From Geochorda sp036562495 (GTDB taxonomy: Bacteria > Bacillota > Limnochordia > Limnochordales > Geochordaceae), in contig DATCKA010000070.1 in assembly GCA_036562495.1 (NCBI GenBank), positions 1-64,000 of the forward strand: a DNA stretch of 64,000 nt. The letters run 5' to 3'. Position 1 is the stretch's first letter. Every line of letters starts with the position of its first letter. A program made the translations under genes and the position numbers. Under the pieces are notes generated by a model. That model was not told where the DNA came from. It ran no database searches and saw only the letters and a program-made list of their open reading frames with translations. Positions 41,793-50,284 of the stretch are shown here, in pieces.

Positions 41793-42938
41793 ATGTCGGC
41801 CCGTGAGCGCCGCCGGCACCGGGCGGCCCCAGCGGCCCACCTCGACACGGGGCCGAGCTGGAGCCTGGCTCACGTGAGGCGCCTCACCGACGCGACGGGC
41901 ATCGTCGAGCACGCCCTGGGGGCCGTGCCCAACGCCTCCGAGGGTTATACCCTGGATGACAACGCCCGTGCCCTGGTCGCGGTCGTCCGCTACCACCGCT
42001 CCACCCGGGACCCCGAGGCCCTGGAGCTGGCGGTGCGCTACCTGAGCTTCATCCTCTACTGTCAGACGGAGGATGGGTGGTTTCACAACGACGTCGGCTG
42101 GGACCGCCGCTTCCTGGACACCCGGGCAACCGGAGACCCCGTGGGGCGTGCCATCTGGGCGCTAGGAGAGGCGGTGGCCGGGCTCGGCCTCGAGGGGTTG
42201 TGGATCGGCGCCGCTCGCGCCCTCGGGCGCAGCCTGCCGTGGGCACGCAAGCTTACCGACTTGCGTGCGGTCGCGTTCACGCTGCTGGGGCTCCGGGCCC
42301 TGGCGCGCAGCTCCCATGCACGCCTGAAGGCCGTCGACGACGGCATGACGGCGGGCTCGGTCAAGCAGATGGCGGCGGAGCTGGCCGAGCGCCTGGTCTC
42401 GGCGTACCACCGGACGCGACGCGATGACTGGCAGTGGTTCGAGGACCGGCTGACGTACGCCAACGCCCGGTTGCCCCAGGCGCTGGTGGCGGCGTGGGAG
42501 GTGACCGGCCACGGCCCGTTCCTCGAGGTGGCCGTGGCCACCTACCGGTTCCTCTGGGACCACCTGTGGAACGGCGCCTACCTGGACCTGGTCGGCAATC
42601 GGGGGTGGTGGGTCCGAGGGCAGGCAAGGGCCCGCTACGACCAGCAGCCCGTCGACGCGGGCGCCATGGCCGAGACCGCCGCCAGCCTCTACGTGGCCAC
42701 CGGGCGCGTTGAGTACCTGACGCAGGCCGAACGAGCGCTGGAGTGGTTTTACGGGCGCAACGCACTGGGTGCGCCGCTCTACGACGAGGCTACCGGTGGC
42801 TGTCGCGACGGCCTGGGCCCCGACGGGGTCAACGCCAACGAGGGCGCCGAGTCGACCCTGGCCCACCTGCTGGCGCGCATGGCGGTGGAGGAGGCGCGCC
42901 GGCGAGCCGCCCTGCCCAGGACGCGAGCCATGGCTTGA
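41793..42938 (+). CDS. (alpha/alpha)6-barrel glycosidase-like protein
   Basis: The 381-residue protein has no signal peptide and reads as repeated helix pairs with WFHNDVGWDRRFLDTRATGDPVGRAIWALGEAV, LVSAYHRTRRDDWQWFEDRLTYANARLPQALVAAW, and FYGRNALGAPLYDEATGGCRDGLGPDGVNANEGAESTLAHLLA. These helical repeats match toroid glycosidases and the companion proteins that follow GT4 enzymes in mannose-related clusters. The catalytic residues cannot be assigned by eye. ATG 41793 has a GGGAGGTGAGG site; it is 6 bases after the GT gene. It ends before a hairpin terminator. Confidence 0.72.
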   Translation: MSARERRRHRAAPAAHLDTGPSWSLAHVRRLTDATGIVEHALGAVPNASEGYTLDDNARALVAVVRYHRSTRDPEALELAVRYLSFILYCQTEDGWFHNDVGWDRRFLDTRATGDPVGRAIWALGEAVAGLGLEGLWIGAARALGRSLPWARKLTDLRAVAFTLLGLRALARSSHARLKAVDDGMTAGSVKQMAAELAERLVSAYHRTRRDDWQWFEDRLTYANARLPQALVAAWEVTGHGPFLEVAVATYRFLWDHLWNGAYLDLVGNRGWWVRGQARARYDQQPVDAGAMAETAASLYVATGRVEYLTQAERALEWFYGRNALGAPLYDEATGGCRDGLGPDGVNANEGAESTLAHLLARMAVEEARRRAALPRTRAMA

Positions 42939-42975
42939 CCGGTGCTCATAGCCGGGGCCGTCCTCCGCACACGCT

Positions 42976-43000
42976 AAGGGCCGCCAAGAAGGCGGCCCTT
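42976..43000. terminator. Hairpin after the glycosidase-like gene
   Basis: AAGGGCCGCC (42976-42985) and GGCGGCCCTT (42991-43000) form a perfect 10-bp stem with a 5-base loop, just before the next GT gene. There is only a short T-run (TTTGC), so it may attenuate rather than fully terminate. Confidence 0.6.
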
Positions 43001-43007
43001 TGCAGTG

Positions 43008-44147
43008 ATGGAGCCAGAGCGCTTGCGAGTCTTGCACCTGATGCGGGAGGCCTCCGGGGGGATGGTGACCCACCTGGCGGCCCTGACGGGGGCCCTGCTG
43101 GAGGCAGGGGCGGAGGTGGCGGTGGCCGCGCCCCCCGAGGTCCTGGCGCGGCTCGGCTCCCGACTGGAGGAAGGGGACGCCGGCCATGCCTGGAGGGTGC
43201 CCCTGCCCCTGTACGACGGGATGCGGCCGGGCCGTGACCTCGCCGCCGCCATGGCACTGCGCAGGACCGTGCGCCGTCTGCGGCCACACGTGGTGCACGC
43301 GCACGGCCACAAGGCGGCGTGGGCCTCGGCCCTGGCCATGACGCTGCCCCTGGGCCCGGCCCGCGTGGTGACCGTGCACAACTTCCTTCCCTCGTCGGGC
43401 GGTGGCATCTGGGGCGTCGCCCAGCGTCGGATGGTGGGCTGGAGCCTGCGACGGGCGGACCGGCTCATCGCGGTCTCCGAGACGCTCGGACGCTTCGCCC
43501 ACCAACTCCTGGACGGCAGCCGGCCCGTGACGGTGGTGCGAAACGCGCTGGACCCCCGTTGGTGCAGCCGGGCGAGGCAGCGACAGGACGGCGCGGCAAG
43601 GGGCCGTGCCATGGTCGTGGCCTGCGTGATGCGCCTGCACGCATCCAAGGGCGTCGAGATCCTCGTCGACGCCATCGCCGGCCTGCCGGCATCCGTGCAG
43701 GTGGAGGCGTGGATTGCCGGCGATGGCCCCTGCCGGGCCGCACTGGAGGCGAGGGCCCGCGCGACGGGCGCGTGGCGCCGGGTGCGCTTCCTGGGATGGG
43801 CGGAGCCAGCGCAGGTGTGGGGCGAGGCCGACGTCGCCGTGCTGCCCTGGCTGCGGGAGGGTGCCTCCTACTCGGCTCTGGAAGCCATGGCGTCAGGCCT
43901 GCCGGTCGTGGCCCTGGAGTGTCCCGGCAGCCGCGAGGTGGTCCCCGAGGGGGCTGGTATGGTGGTTGACCCCTCGCCCGAGGGGCTGGCCGCCGCCCTC
44001 GAGCGCCTGGCCGGAGACCCCGGGCTCCGTCGACGCATGGGCGAGGAGGCACGACGACGGGCGACGGCACGGACGGCTCGCGAGATGGCCCTGGAGACCC
44101 TGGCGCTGTATCGCGAGGTGACGGGCGCCGGGCGAACGGCGCCATGA
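43008..44147 (+). CDS. Glycosyltransferase family 4 protein
   Basis: The 379-residue GT-B enzyme shows LHLMREASGGMVTHLAALTGALLEAG at the start, HAHGHKAAWAS, RLIAVSETLGRF, and the donor site VACVMRLHASKGVEILVDAI, AGDGP, FLGWAEPAQVWGEADVAVLPWLREGASYSALEAMASGLPVVA. Probably a second sugar transfer in the same pathway. GTG 43005 is an alternative start. Its stop overlaps the AlkP-like gene (ATGA), so the two are coupled. Confidence 0.88.
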   Translation: MEPERLRVLHLMREASGGMVTHLAALTGALLEAGAEVAVAAPPEVLARLGSRLEEGDAGHAWRVPLPLYDGMRPGRDLAAAMALRRTVRRLRPHVVHAHGHKAAWASALAMTLPLGPARVVTVHNFLPSSGGGIWGVAQRRMVGWSLRRADRLIAVSETLGRFAHQLLDGSRPVTVVRNALDPRWCSRARQRQDGAARGRAMVVACVMRLHASKGVEILVDAIAGLPASVQVEAWIAGDGPCRAALEARARATGAWRRVRFLGWAEPAQVWGEADVAVLPWLREGASYSALEAMASGLPVVALECPGSREVVPEGAGMVVDPSPEGLAAALERLAGDPGLRRRMGEEARRRATARTAREMALETLALYREVTGAGRTAP

Positions 44148-46519
44148 ACCTCGGCTCGGGCAGGGAAGGACGCCGGCCTGCGCGCACGGGGCCGTGGCTC
44201 GGGGTCGTCGTGGCCATCGCCCTTTGCCTCGGGCCGATCGTGCACGCGGCCGAGCCGTCGGCTCAGGCGGGCTGGCCGCTGTTGGTGGTGACCCTGGATG
44301 GTCTCGACTGGGCCTGGCTCGAGCGCTCCGCGATGGGGGAGCAGACGCCGCACCTGCAGGCGCTGATCCAGGGCGCGGCACGTGGCGTCTACAACCCGTT
44401 GGCGCCCTTCCGCGACGGCGCGGGGGCCTACCTGAGCCTCGCCACGGGGGTGCGGGTCGAGAGCGCCAGCGCGGTGCGCCTGGCATCAGGCGAGCCGGCG
44501 GCCAGCATCTTCGAGCGCCGCACCGGCCGCTCACCGTCGCCGGGGGCCTACCTGCTCCTGGATCTCCCTCGCCTGCAGGAGGAGAGCAGGACGTCGGGGA
44601 GTTTCGCACCTCTGGGGTGGCTGGGCGAAGGCCTGCGTGAGGCGGGCGTGCGCGTCGCCCTCATGGGCGACGACCGCTGGGTGGCCACGCCGGCCGAGGG
44701 AGGACCGGAGCTTCCGCCGGTCGCCGCCTGGGCCGACCGCTCCTCCCCCCTGGCCGCGGCCGGCTTGCTGGTGGTCGACACGCAGGGGCAGATCGAGGCC
44801 GTCCAGCCGCTGGCCGTGAGCGATCCGACCGCTCCCGGAGGACTTCGCACCGATTGGGGGAGCGTGCCGGGCCGCCTGCGAGAGATGGCAGGGGCGGGCG
44901 GTGCGGACGGCGAGGCAGCCGGCGACCGGGTGCTGGCCGTCGTGGCCAGCGGCGACCTTTGGCGACTCCTGCGGGAGGGGCCGGAGATGGCGGCACCCGC
45001 TCGGGAGGCTCACCACCGGGCGCTGGCCGCCGAGCTGGACCGGCTGGTGGGCTGGTGGCAGGGCGACCCGTACTGGAGCCGTGGCTCGCTGTTGCTGCTG
45101 GGGGCGACCGCGCCCTCGATGGACGGGCGAGACGGGCGGCTCCTGTCTGCCATCGTCTGGCGCGGGCCCTGGGAGCCCCGAGCCCTGCGCTCCCTCACGG
45201 CCCGGCGAGACGGCCTGGTGATGGCCATCGACGTGGCCCCCACCCTCGCCCGGATGGCCGGCATCTCCGTGCCCTCGGGGGTGATCGGCCGGCCACTGGC
45301 GCTGGGCTCGCCGGCTCCCAGCGTGGGGGCGTTGCGGGATTGGGCCGACGACCGTGCCCTCATCTGGTCTGGGCGGATGCGGGTGATGGGCGGCCTCATC
45401 ACGGCCCAGGTGCTCATCCTGGCCGTCGGGCTCGGCCTCGCCGCGGCCCTGCGCATGGGGCACCCGTCCGGCTGGGTGCACGCCCTGGCCGAGAACCGGG
45501 GGCCCGGGCTGGTGCGGCTTGCCCTCGCGTGGGCCGTGGCCGTCCCGCTGGTGTTGCTCCACCCATGGGTGGCCGCTCCTCCCGTGCCCGCCTGGGGCGG
45601 CACCACCTGGTCGTTGGCCGCCGTTGCCGTCGGCGCCGGCGCGGTCGCCTGGGTGGCCGGGCGAGTGGGACGCCGATTGGGCGTCAGCGCCACCGCCGTC
45701 ATCGCCGCGTCGTCGGTGGCGGTGCTGGCGGCTGACGTGATGGGGCGCCTCGACCTCATCGCCCGCTCCTTCATGGGCTTCGACCTCATCGGAGGCGCCC
45801 GGATGTACGGGATCGGCAACGAGCACATGGGATTGCTCCTGGGCTCTGCCCTGGTGGCGGCCGGGGAGATAGGCGAGCGGTGGCCCAGGGCATCGTGGGC
45901 GCTGACCCTGGTCCTGCTGGGCCTGGCCTGGATGGTGGCCGCTCCCGGCCTGGGTGCCAACGTGGGCGGTTTGCTGGCCGTGGCGACCGGGGTCGGGGTG
46001 GCGGCGGCCGGGTGGCACGCCGACGCCCGTCCCCGGCTGCGAGCGGCGGTGGCCAGGGCGCTGGCAGGGGCGGCCCTCGCGGCCTGCCTGCTTACCGTCG
46101 CCTGGACCCTCGACGCCGGCGCGGCGACGGGCCAGCAGAGCCATCTGGCGATGACGGTCGAGAAGGCTCAGGAGCTTGGGCCCGCCTACGTCATCTCCGT
46201 CGCGGCGCGCAAGCTGGCCCTCAACTGGCGGTTGCTGCGGTACAGCCTCTACAGCCGGGTCCTCTTCACGGCCATGCTGGTGGTGATGGCGGCGTTTTGG
46301 CTGCCGGCAGGGGGCTTGCTGAGGGCCCTGACGGACAACCCCCGGATGCGGGTGACCCTGGAGGCCTCGGCGCTGGGCGCGGCGGTCGCCCTGATGGCCA
46401 ACGACTCGGGGGTGACGGCGGCTGCCGGCGCGTTGTTGGTGCCGGCGGCCTGGGTGCTGGAGAGGGCGCTGAAGGCCGCGCCCGCGGCGCGTGCCACGCG
46501 AACCGACGGCGAAGCGTGA
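44144..46519 (+). CDS. Large membrane protein with AlkP-like N-terminal and polytopic C-terminal half
   Basis: The 791-residue protein starts with a signal-like segment (residues 16-36), then an exported alkaline phosphatase/sulfatase-fold domain (LLVVTLDGLDWAWL; DGAGAYLSLATGVR; LRDWADDRA near 400; MAIDVAPTLARMAGISVPSGVIGRPL as the late motif). The second half (from about residue 410) holds about nine membrane segments with GARMYGIGNEHMGLLLG and PGLGANVGGLLA, motifs found in related conserved membrane proteins of actinobacteria and Bacillota. I infer a membrane enzyme acting on a phosphate- or lipid-linked saccharide. The exact reaction is unknown. Confidence 0.7.
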   Translation: MNLGSGREGRRPARTGPWLGVVVAIALCLGPIVHAAEPSAQAGWPLLVVTLDGLDWAWLERSAMGEQTPHLQALIQGAARGVYNPLAPFRDGAGAYLSLATGVRVESASAVRLASGEPAASIFERRTGRSPSPGAYLLLDLPRLQEESRTSGSFAPLGWLGEGLREAGVRVALMGDDRWVATPAEGGPELPPVAAWADRSSPLAAAGLLVVDTQGQIEAVQPLAVSDPTAPGGLRTDWGSVPGRLREMAGAGGADGEAAGDRVLAVVASGDLWRLLREGPEMAAPAREAHHRALAAELDRLVGWWQGDPYWSRGSLLLLGATAPSMDGRDGRLLSAIVWRGPWEPRALRSLTARRDGLVMAIDVAPTLARMAGISVPSGVIGRPLALGSPAPSVGALRDWADDRALIWSGRMRVMGGLITAQVLILAVGLGLAAALRMGHPSGWVHALAENRGPGLVRLALAWAVAVPLVLLHPWVAAPPVPAWGGTTWSLAAVAVGAGAVAWVAGRVGRRLGVSATAVIAASSVAVLAADVMGRLDLIARSFMGFDLIGGARMYGIGNEHMGLLLGSALVAAGEIGERWPRASWALTLVLLGLAWMVAAPGLGANVGGLLAVATGVGVAAAGWHADARPRLRAAVARALAGAALAACLLTVAWTLDAGAATGQQSHLAMTVEKAQELGPAYVISVAARKLALNWRLLRYSLYSRVLFTAMLVVMAAFWLPAGGLLRALTDNPRMRVTLEASALGAAVALMANDSGVTAAAGALLVPAAWVLERALKAAPAARATRTDGEA

Positions 46520-46544
46520 CCCGTCTGGCGGGTAACAGGACCGG

Positions 46545-46573
46545 TTGACATCCAGGGGCCTCGCTCCTAAGAT
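46545..46573 (+). promoter_or_regulatory. Sigma-A promoter of the glutaredoxin-groES unit
   Basis: TTGACA (46545-46550), 17-bp spacer and TAAGAT (46568-46573). This is a near-consensus promoter 66 bases upstream of the glutaredoxin start. Confidence 0.8.
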
Positions 46574-46582
46574 CGACTACAG

Positions 46583-46596
46583 TACCCGGTAGGGTA
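46583..46596. promoter_or_regulatory. CsoR/CstR-like operator candidate before the glutaredoxin gene
   Basis: TACCC-GGTA-GGGTA is an inverted repeat starting 10 bases after the -10 box, so it would cover the transcription start. Copper- or persulfide-sensing CsoR-family repressors bind TACCC-N-GGGTA-type sites. No such regulator gene is in the window. Confidence 0.45.
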
Positions 46597-46638
46597 TACA
46601 ACATCCCGGCTCATGGGTGGGAGGAGGCTCGTTCGTCC

Positions 46639-46890
46639 GTGGCATCGACGCAACCGCGCGTCATCGTGTACTCCACCCCCACGTGCCCCTGGTGCAACGC
46701 GACCAAGCGCTACCTGCGCGAGCGCCAGGTCCGCTTCTATGACGTCGACGTCTCTCGCGACCCCAAGGCCGCGCAGGAGATGATCCGCAAATCGGGCCAG
46801 CAGGGAGTCCCCGTCATCGACATCGATGGCCGCATCGTCGTGGGATTTGACCGGGCCCGGATCGATCGGCTGCTGGGCCTGAGGCGATAG
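46639..46890 (+). CDS. Glutaredoxin-like protein (NrdH/YruB type)
   Basis: The 83-residue thioredoxin-fold protein has the redox motif CPWC in STPTCPWCNATKRYLRE (Cys at residues 16 and 19), then YDVDVSRDPKAAQEMIRKSGQQGVPVIDIDGRIVVGFDRARIDRLLG. The cis-proline GVPVI and C-terminal helix are present. It reduces disulfides, perhaps with trxB nearby. GTG 46639 has GGGAGGAGG upstream. The groES gene follows 31 bases later. Confidence 0.92.
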   Translation: MASTQPRVIVYSTPTCPWCNATKRYLRERQVRFYDVDVSRDPKAAQEMIRKSGQQGVPVIDIDGRIVVGFDRARIDRLLGLRR

Positions 46891-46921
46891 ACCGCAGACG
46901 TGCAGGGGGGTATCCGAGGAG

Positions 46922-47209
46922 ATGACCATCAAGCCGCTCGACGATCGGGTGCTCGTGCGCCCTGTCAAGCCCGAGGAGCGCACCCGGGGCGGTATCATCC
47001 TGCCCGACACCGCCCAAGAAAAGTCGCAGGAAGGTGAGGTCATCGCCGTGGGTGACGACGAGTCCATCAAGGTGAAGCCGGGCGATCGCGTCGTCTTCGC
47101 CAAGTACTCGGGCACCGAGGTCAAGATCGACGGCGTCGAGCACCTCATCGTCAACCGCTCGGACCTGCTGGCCGTCATCGAGCGAGACGGCGGGCCGGTC
47201 GGCTCCTGA
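46922..47209 (+). CDS. groES: Co-chaperonin GroES
   Basis: The 95-residue co-chaperonin has IKPLDDRVLVRPVKPEERTRGGIILPDTAQEKSQEGEVIAVG (mobile loop GGIILPDTA), and VVFAKYSGTEVKIDGVEHLIV. It is intact. No groEL follows; a terminator and the reverse-strand trxB do. It is 31 bases after the glutaredoxin gene and so probably shares its promoter. No CIRCE element was seen. Confidence 0.95.
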   Translation: MTIKPLDDRVLVRPVKPEERTRGGIILPDTAQEKSQEGEVIAVGDDESIKVKPGDRVVFAKYSGTEVKIDGVEHLIVNRSDLLAVIERDGGPVGS

Positions 47210-47238
47210 GCCGTCCGCGTATGCGTCCTGTCGCGACC

Positions 47239-47269
47239 AGGCGCCGCCCCCCCTGCCGGGGCGGCGCCT
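47239..47269. terminator. Strong GC hairpin between groES and trxB
   Basis: AGGCGCCGCCCC (47239-47250) pairs with GGGGCGGCGCCT (47258-47269), a 12-bp stem with 7-base loop. It lies between convergent stops, so it may act as a bidirectional terminator, though no U-tract is present. Confidence 0.6.
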
Positions 47270-47293
47270 CGCGCCACAGCGTACCCCCTGCGT

Positions 47294-48238
47294 CTACGAG
47301 CTGGCCGTCGAGGTCAACGACGCCGCGTGACGAGCCTCCAGGTACTTCTCGGCGTCCATGGCCGCCTTGCAGCCTGCCGCCGCCGCGGTGATAGCCTGCC
47401 GGTAACGATGGTCGGCCACGTCGCCGGCGCAGAAGACGCCCTCCACGCTGGTGCGGGTCTCGTCGTGGACCACCACGTATCCCCGCTCGTCGAGCTCCAG
47501 CTGCCCCCGCAAGAAGCCGGTGTTTGGATCGTGGCCGATGGCGACGAAGAGGCCGTGGCACGGCTCGACACGGGTCTCACCGGTCCTCACGTCGCGAAGC
47601 CGCACGCCCTCCACGCTCTTGTCCCCCAGCACCTCTTCGACCACGGCGTTCCAGACGAAGCGGATCTTGGGGTGGGCTCGGGCGCGGTCCTGCAGCACCT
47701 TGCTCGCTCTGAGCGTGTCGCGGCGGTGGACCACCACCACCTCGGTGGCGAAACGGGTGAGGAAGAGCGCCTCCTCCATGGCCGTGTCGCCGCCCCCCAC
47801 CACCACGACCTTCTTGCCCTGGAAGAAGTAGCCGTCACACGTGGCGCAGCTGGAGACGCCCCGCCCTCGCAGTCGTTGCTCCGAGGGCAACCCCAGCCAC
47901 CGGGCCGACGCGCCCGTCGCGACGATGACGGCTTCGGCCTCATAGGTCTGGTCGCCGACCATCACCTTGAGGGGGCGGCCCGTGAAATCGACGCCGGTCG
48001 CATCATCGTCGATGAAGCGCGCGCCGAACCGCTCCGCTTGCCGGCGCATGGCATCCATGAGCGCGGGCCCCTGGATGCCCTCGGGGAAGCCCGGGAAGTT
48101 CTCCACCTCGGTGGTCAGCATCAGCTGGCCGCCCGCCTCGCGCCCGGCCACCACCAGAGGGCTCAAGTTGGCCCGGGCCGCGTAGATGGCGGCCGTCAGG
48201 CCGGCGGGGCCGGATCCGAGGATGATCACCTGCTCCAT
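47294..48238 (-). CDS. trxB: Thioredoxin reductase
   Basis: The 314-residue flavoenzyme reduces thioredoxin with NADPH. FAD motif VIILGSGPAGLTAAIYAARANL, redox pair CATC in SSCATCDGYFF, NADPH motif VVVVGGGDTAMEEALFL and the late FCAGDVADHRYRQAITAAAAGCKAAMDAEKYL are all present. ATG 48238 has a GAGGAGG site upstream. The ispH gene lies upstream on the same strand, 51 bases away. Confidence 0.96.
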   Translation of the reverse strand: MEQVIILGSGPAGLTAAIYAARANLSPLVVAGREAGGQLMLTTEVENFPGFPEGIQGPALMDAMRRQAERFGARFIDDDATGVDFTGRPLKVMVGDQTYEAEAVIVATGASARWLGLPSEQRLRGRGVSSCATCDGYFFQGKKVVVVGGGDTAMEEALFLTRFATEVVVVHRRDTLRASKVLQDRARAHPKIRFVWNAVVEEVLGDKSVEGVRLRDVRTGETRVEPCHGLFVAIGHDPNTGFLRGQLELDERGYVVVHDETRTSVEGVFCAGDVADHRYRQAITAAAAGCKAAMDAEKYLEARHAASLTSTASS

Positions 48239-48289
48239 GGCGCGACACCCCTCCTCGCGGTCGAGCTTCCATCGGTTGGCAGTGCAACA

Positions 48290-49186
48290 CTATCGTGAGT
48301 CGACATCACGGTCCGGCTCGAAGGCCTCGAGCCACCGGATGACCTCACGGGTGATGGGACTGGGCGTCGACGATCCCGCCGTGACGCCGACGCGCCGGGC
48401 GCCTCTCAACCACTCTGGACGGATCTGATGCACGTCCTCCACCAGGTAGGCCGGCTTGCCCGCTCGCTCCTGCACCACCTGCACGAGGCGGCCGGAGTTG
48501 TTGGAGCGTCGGTCGCCCACGACGATGACCAGGTCCACGCTGGCTGCCGCCTGCACCGCGGCCTGCTGGCGCAACTGGGTGGCCAGGCAGATCTCGTTGT
48601 AGACCTCCGCGTGGGGGTAGCGGGCCTTGATGCGCTCGATGACCTCCTGGGTGTCCCACTGCGACAGGGTGGTCTGGGTGGTGACGGCCAGAGGGACGTC
48701 GTCGGGGAGCTGGAGGCGGTCCGCCTCCTCCGGTGTCTCGACCAGCACCACCCGGTCCGGCGCCTCCCCCAGGACGCCCTCCGGCTCCGGGTGCCCGCGC
48801 TTGCCCACGTAGACGATGAAGTACCCCCGAGCCGCGAGCTCCCGCACCAGGTCGTGGGTCTTCGTCACATCGGGGCAGGTCGCGTCGACGCAGTGCAGCC
48901 CTCGCGCCCGGGCCGCGGCCTTGACGGCGGGCGAGACGCCGTGGGCGGTGAAGATGACGGTGGAACCCGGTGGCACCTGATCCAGCAGCGCGAGGCGGTC
49001 CGGCCCGTCCAGGGACCGGATGCCCAGGCTCTCCAGCTGCGCCACGGCATGATGGTTGTGCACCAGGAGCCCCAGCACGTAGATGGGTCGGGGCGTCGCC
49101 GGGTCCCGGGCGACGGCCGTGGCCAGCTTGAGGGCGTCGACGACGCCGTAGCAGTAACCTCTCGGTGAGATGGGTACGACCTCCAC
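48290..49186 (-). CDS. ispH: 4-hydroxy-3-methylbut-2-enyl diphosphate reductase
   Basis: The 298-residue iron-sulfur enzyme makes IPP/DMAPP in the non-mevalonate pathway. The three cluster cysteines are in RGYCYGVV (residue 12), VDATCPDVTKTH (near 96) and NEICLATQLRQ (near 197). The catalytic Glu region (TTQTTLSQW) and AGSSTPSPITREV are also present. The start is GTG 49186 with GGAGG upstream. It is on the same strand as trxB. Confidence 0.96.
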   Translation of the reverse strand: MEVVPISPRGYCYGVVDALKLATAVARDPATPRPIYVLGLLVHNHHAVAQLESLGIRSLDGPDRLALLDQVPPGSTVIFTAHGVSPAVKAAARARGLHCVDATCPDVTKTHDLVRELAARGYFIVYVGKRGHPEPEGVLGEAPDRVVLVETPEEADRLQLPDDVPLAVTTQTTLSQWDTQEVIERIKARYPHAEVYNEICLATQLRQQAAVQAAASVDLVIVVGDRRSNNSGRLVQVVQERAGKPAYLVEDVHQIRPEWLRGARRVGVTAGSSTPSPITREVIRWLEAFEPDRDVDSR

Positions 49187-49269
49187 GGGCTCGGGGCGCC
49201 TCCTTCCCCAACAGGATAGCCCACGCCGAGCAGAGAAGCACGGGTCCGGACGAAGGGAGCCGACCGACG

Positions 49270-50208
49270 GTGACGGACGACCGCACGAACTCGTGCACGC
49301 ACGACCTGGCCGAAGGACCGGACGCGGCCCGGGTCCTGGCGGATCTGTGGCGCCAGGCCTGCCCCGGCGAGCCCATCGAGGCGTGGGTGCTCAGGGAGAA
49401 GATCTTCGAGGACCCCGACCGGGATCCCGGGCTGTGGTTGACGGCCACCCACGACGGCTGGCTCATCGGAGCGGCCACGGGGGTCGTGCGATCGCAGGGA
49501 CCCGAGGGGCCGACGGGGTTCGTGCAGTTTCTGGCGGTTGCCCCGGGATATCGGCGCCGCGGGGTCGCGAGCCGACTGCTGGACGAGCTGGAGCAGCGGA
49601 TGGCCCAACGGGGGGCGCGGCGCATCCGCGCCTTCGGCGGGGCCCCCAGCTATCTGTGGCCGGGCGTGGACGTGCGCTACACCGGGGCCCTCTGCCTCTT
49701 CGAACGCAGGGGATACAAGCTCGAGGGCTACGACTTCAACATGGAGGTGGACCTGACGCGGCCCCTGCCGGTCGATCCGCCATCGGTGCGCCAGCAGGCA
49801 CTGGAGCGCAGCGGAGTGACGGTACGGGCCCTCCGTCGGGAGGATCGGGAGGCTCTGGAGGCCTGGCTGCAGCGTACCTGGGGCCCAAACTGGGCCTACG
49901 AGGGGATGCTGGCGCTCGGCCGGCCCGACCCGGCCGGCTTCGTCGCCACACGCGAGGGCGACATCGTGGGCTTCGCGGTCTTCGACAGCACCCGGCCGGG
50001 GTGGTTCGGCCCGATGGGAGTGGAGCCCTCCCTGCAGGGTAGCGGCGCGGGTCTCGAGCTCTGCGCGCGGGCGATGGAGGAGATGGCCCGGCGCGGCTAC
50101 ACCAAGGCCGAGATCGCGTGGGCCGGGCCGCGCTGCTTCTATGCCCGCAAGCTGGGAGCCACCATCTCCCGGGTCTTCGCTCGCCTGTCCAAGCCTGTCG
50201 CGGCCTGA
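49270..50208 (+). CDS. Double GNAT acetyltransferase
   Basis: The 312-residue protein holds two GNAT domains. The first has FLAVAPGYRRRGVASRLLDELEQRMAQRGARRIRAFG (about residues 85-120), and the second has the acetyl-CoA-binding MGVEPSLQGSGAGLELCARAMEEMARRGYTKAEI (about residues 250-290). Substrate unknown; small amino group donors such as antibiotics or protein N-termini are typical. GTG 49270 is used, with an AAGGGAG site at some distance. Confidence 0.85.
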   Translation: MTDDRTNSCTHDLAEGPDAARVLADLWRQACPGEPIEAWVLREKIFEDPDRDPGLWLTATHDGWLIGAATGVVRSQGPEGPTGFVQFLAVAPGYRRRGVASRLLDELEQRMAQRGARRIRAFGGAPSYLWPGVDVRYTGALCLFERRGYKLEGYDFNMEVDLTRPLPVDPPSVRQQALERSGVTVRALRREDREALEAWLQRTWGPNWAYEGMLALGRPDPAGFVATREGDIVGFAVFDSTRPGWFGPMGVEPSLQGSGAGLELCARAMEEMARRGYTKAEIAWAGPRCFYARKLGATISRVFARLSKPVAA

Positions 50209-50284
50209 GCCCCACCGCCGATCCCGGCCCCCGCAGGAGGCCGGGGGTCCCCTCGGGAAACTCTCCGGGGAGGCGCGAGGGACA

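Noticed and set aside
38753..42086. Reverse frames of about 600 codons opposite pmm and GT genes
   Set aside because: They mirror the forward genes and show repeated His/Gln/Gly-rich composition typical of antisense GC-rich reading.
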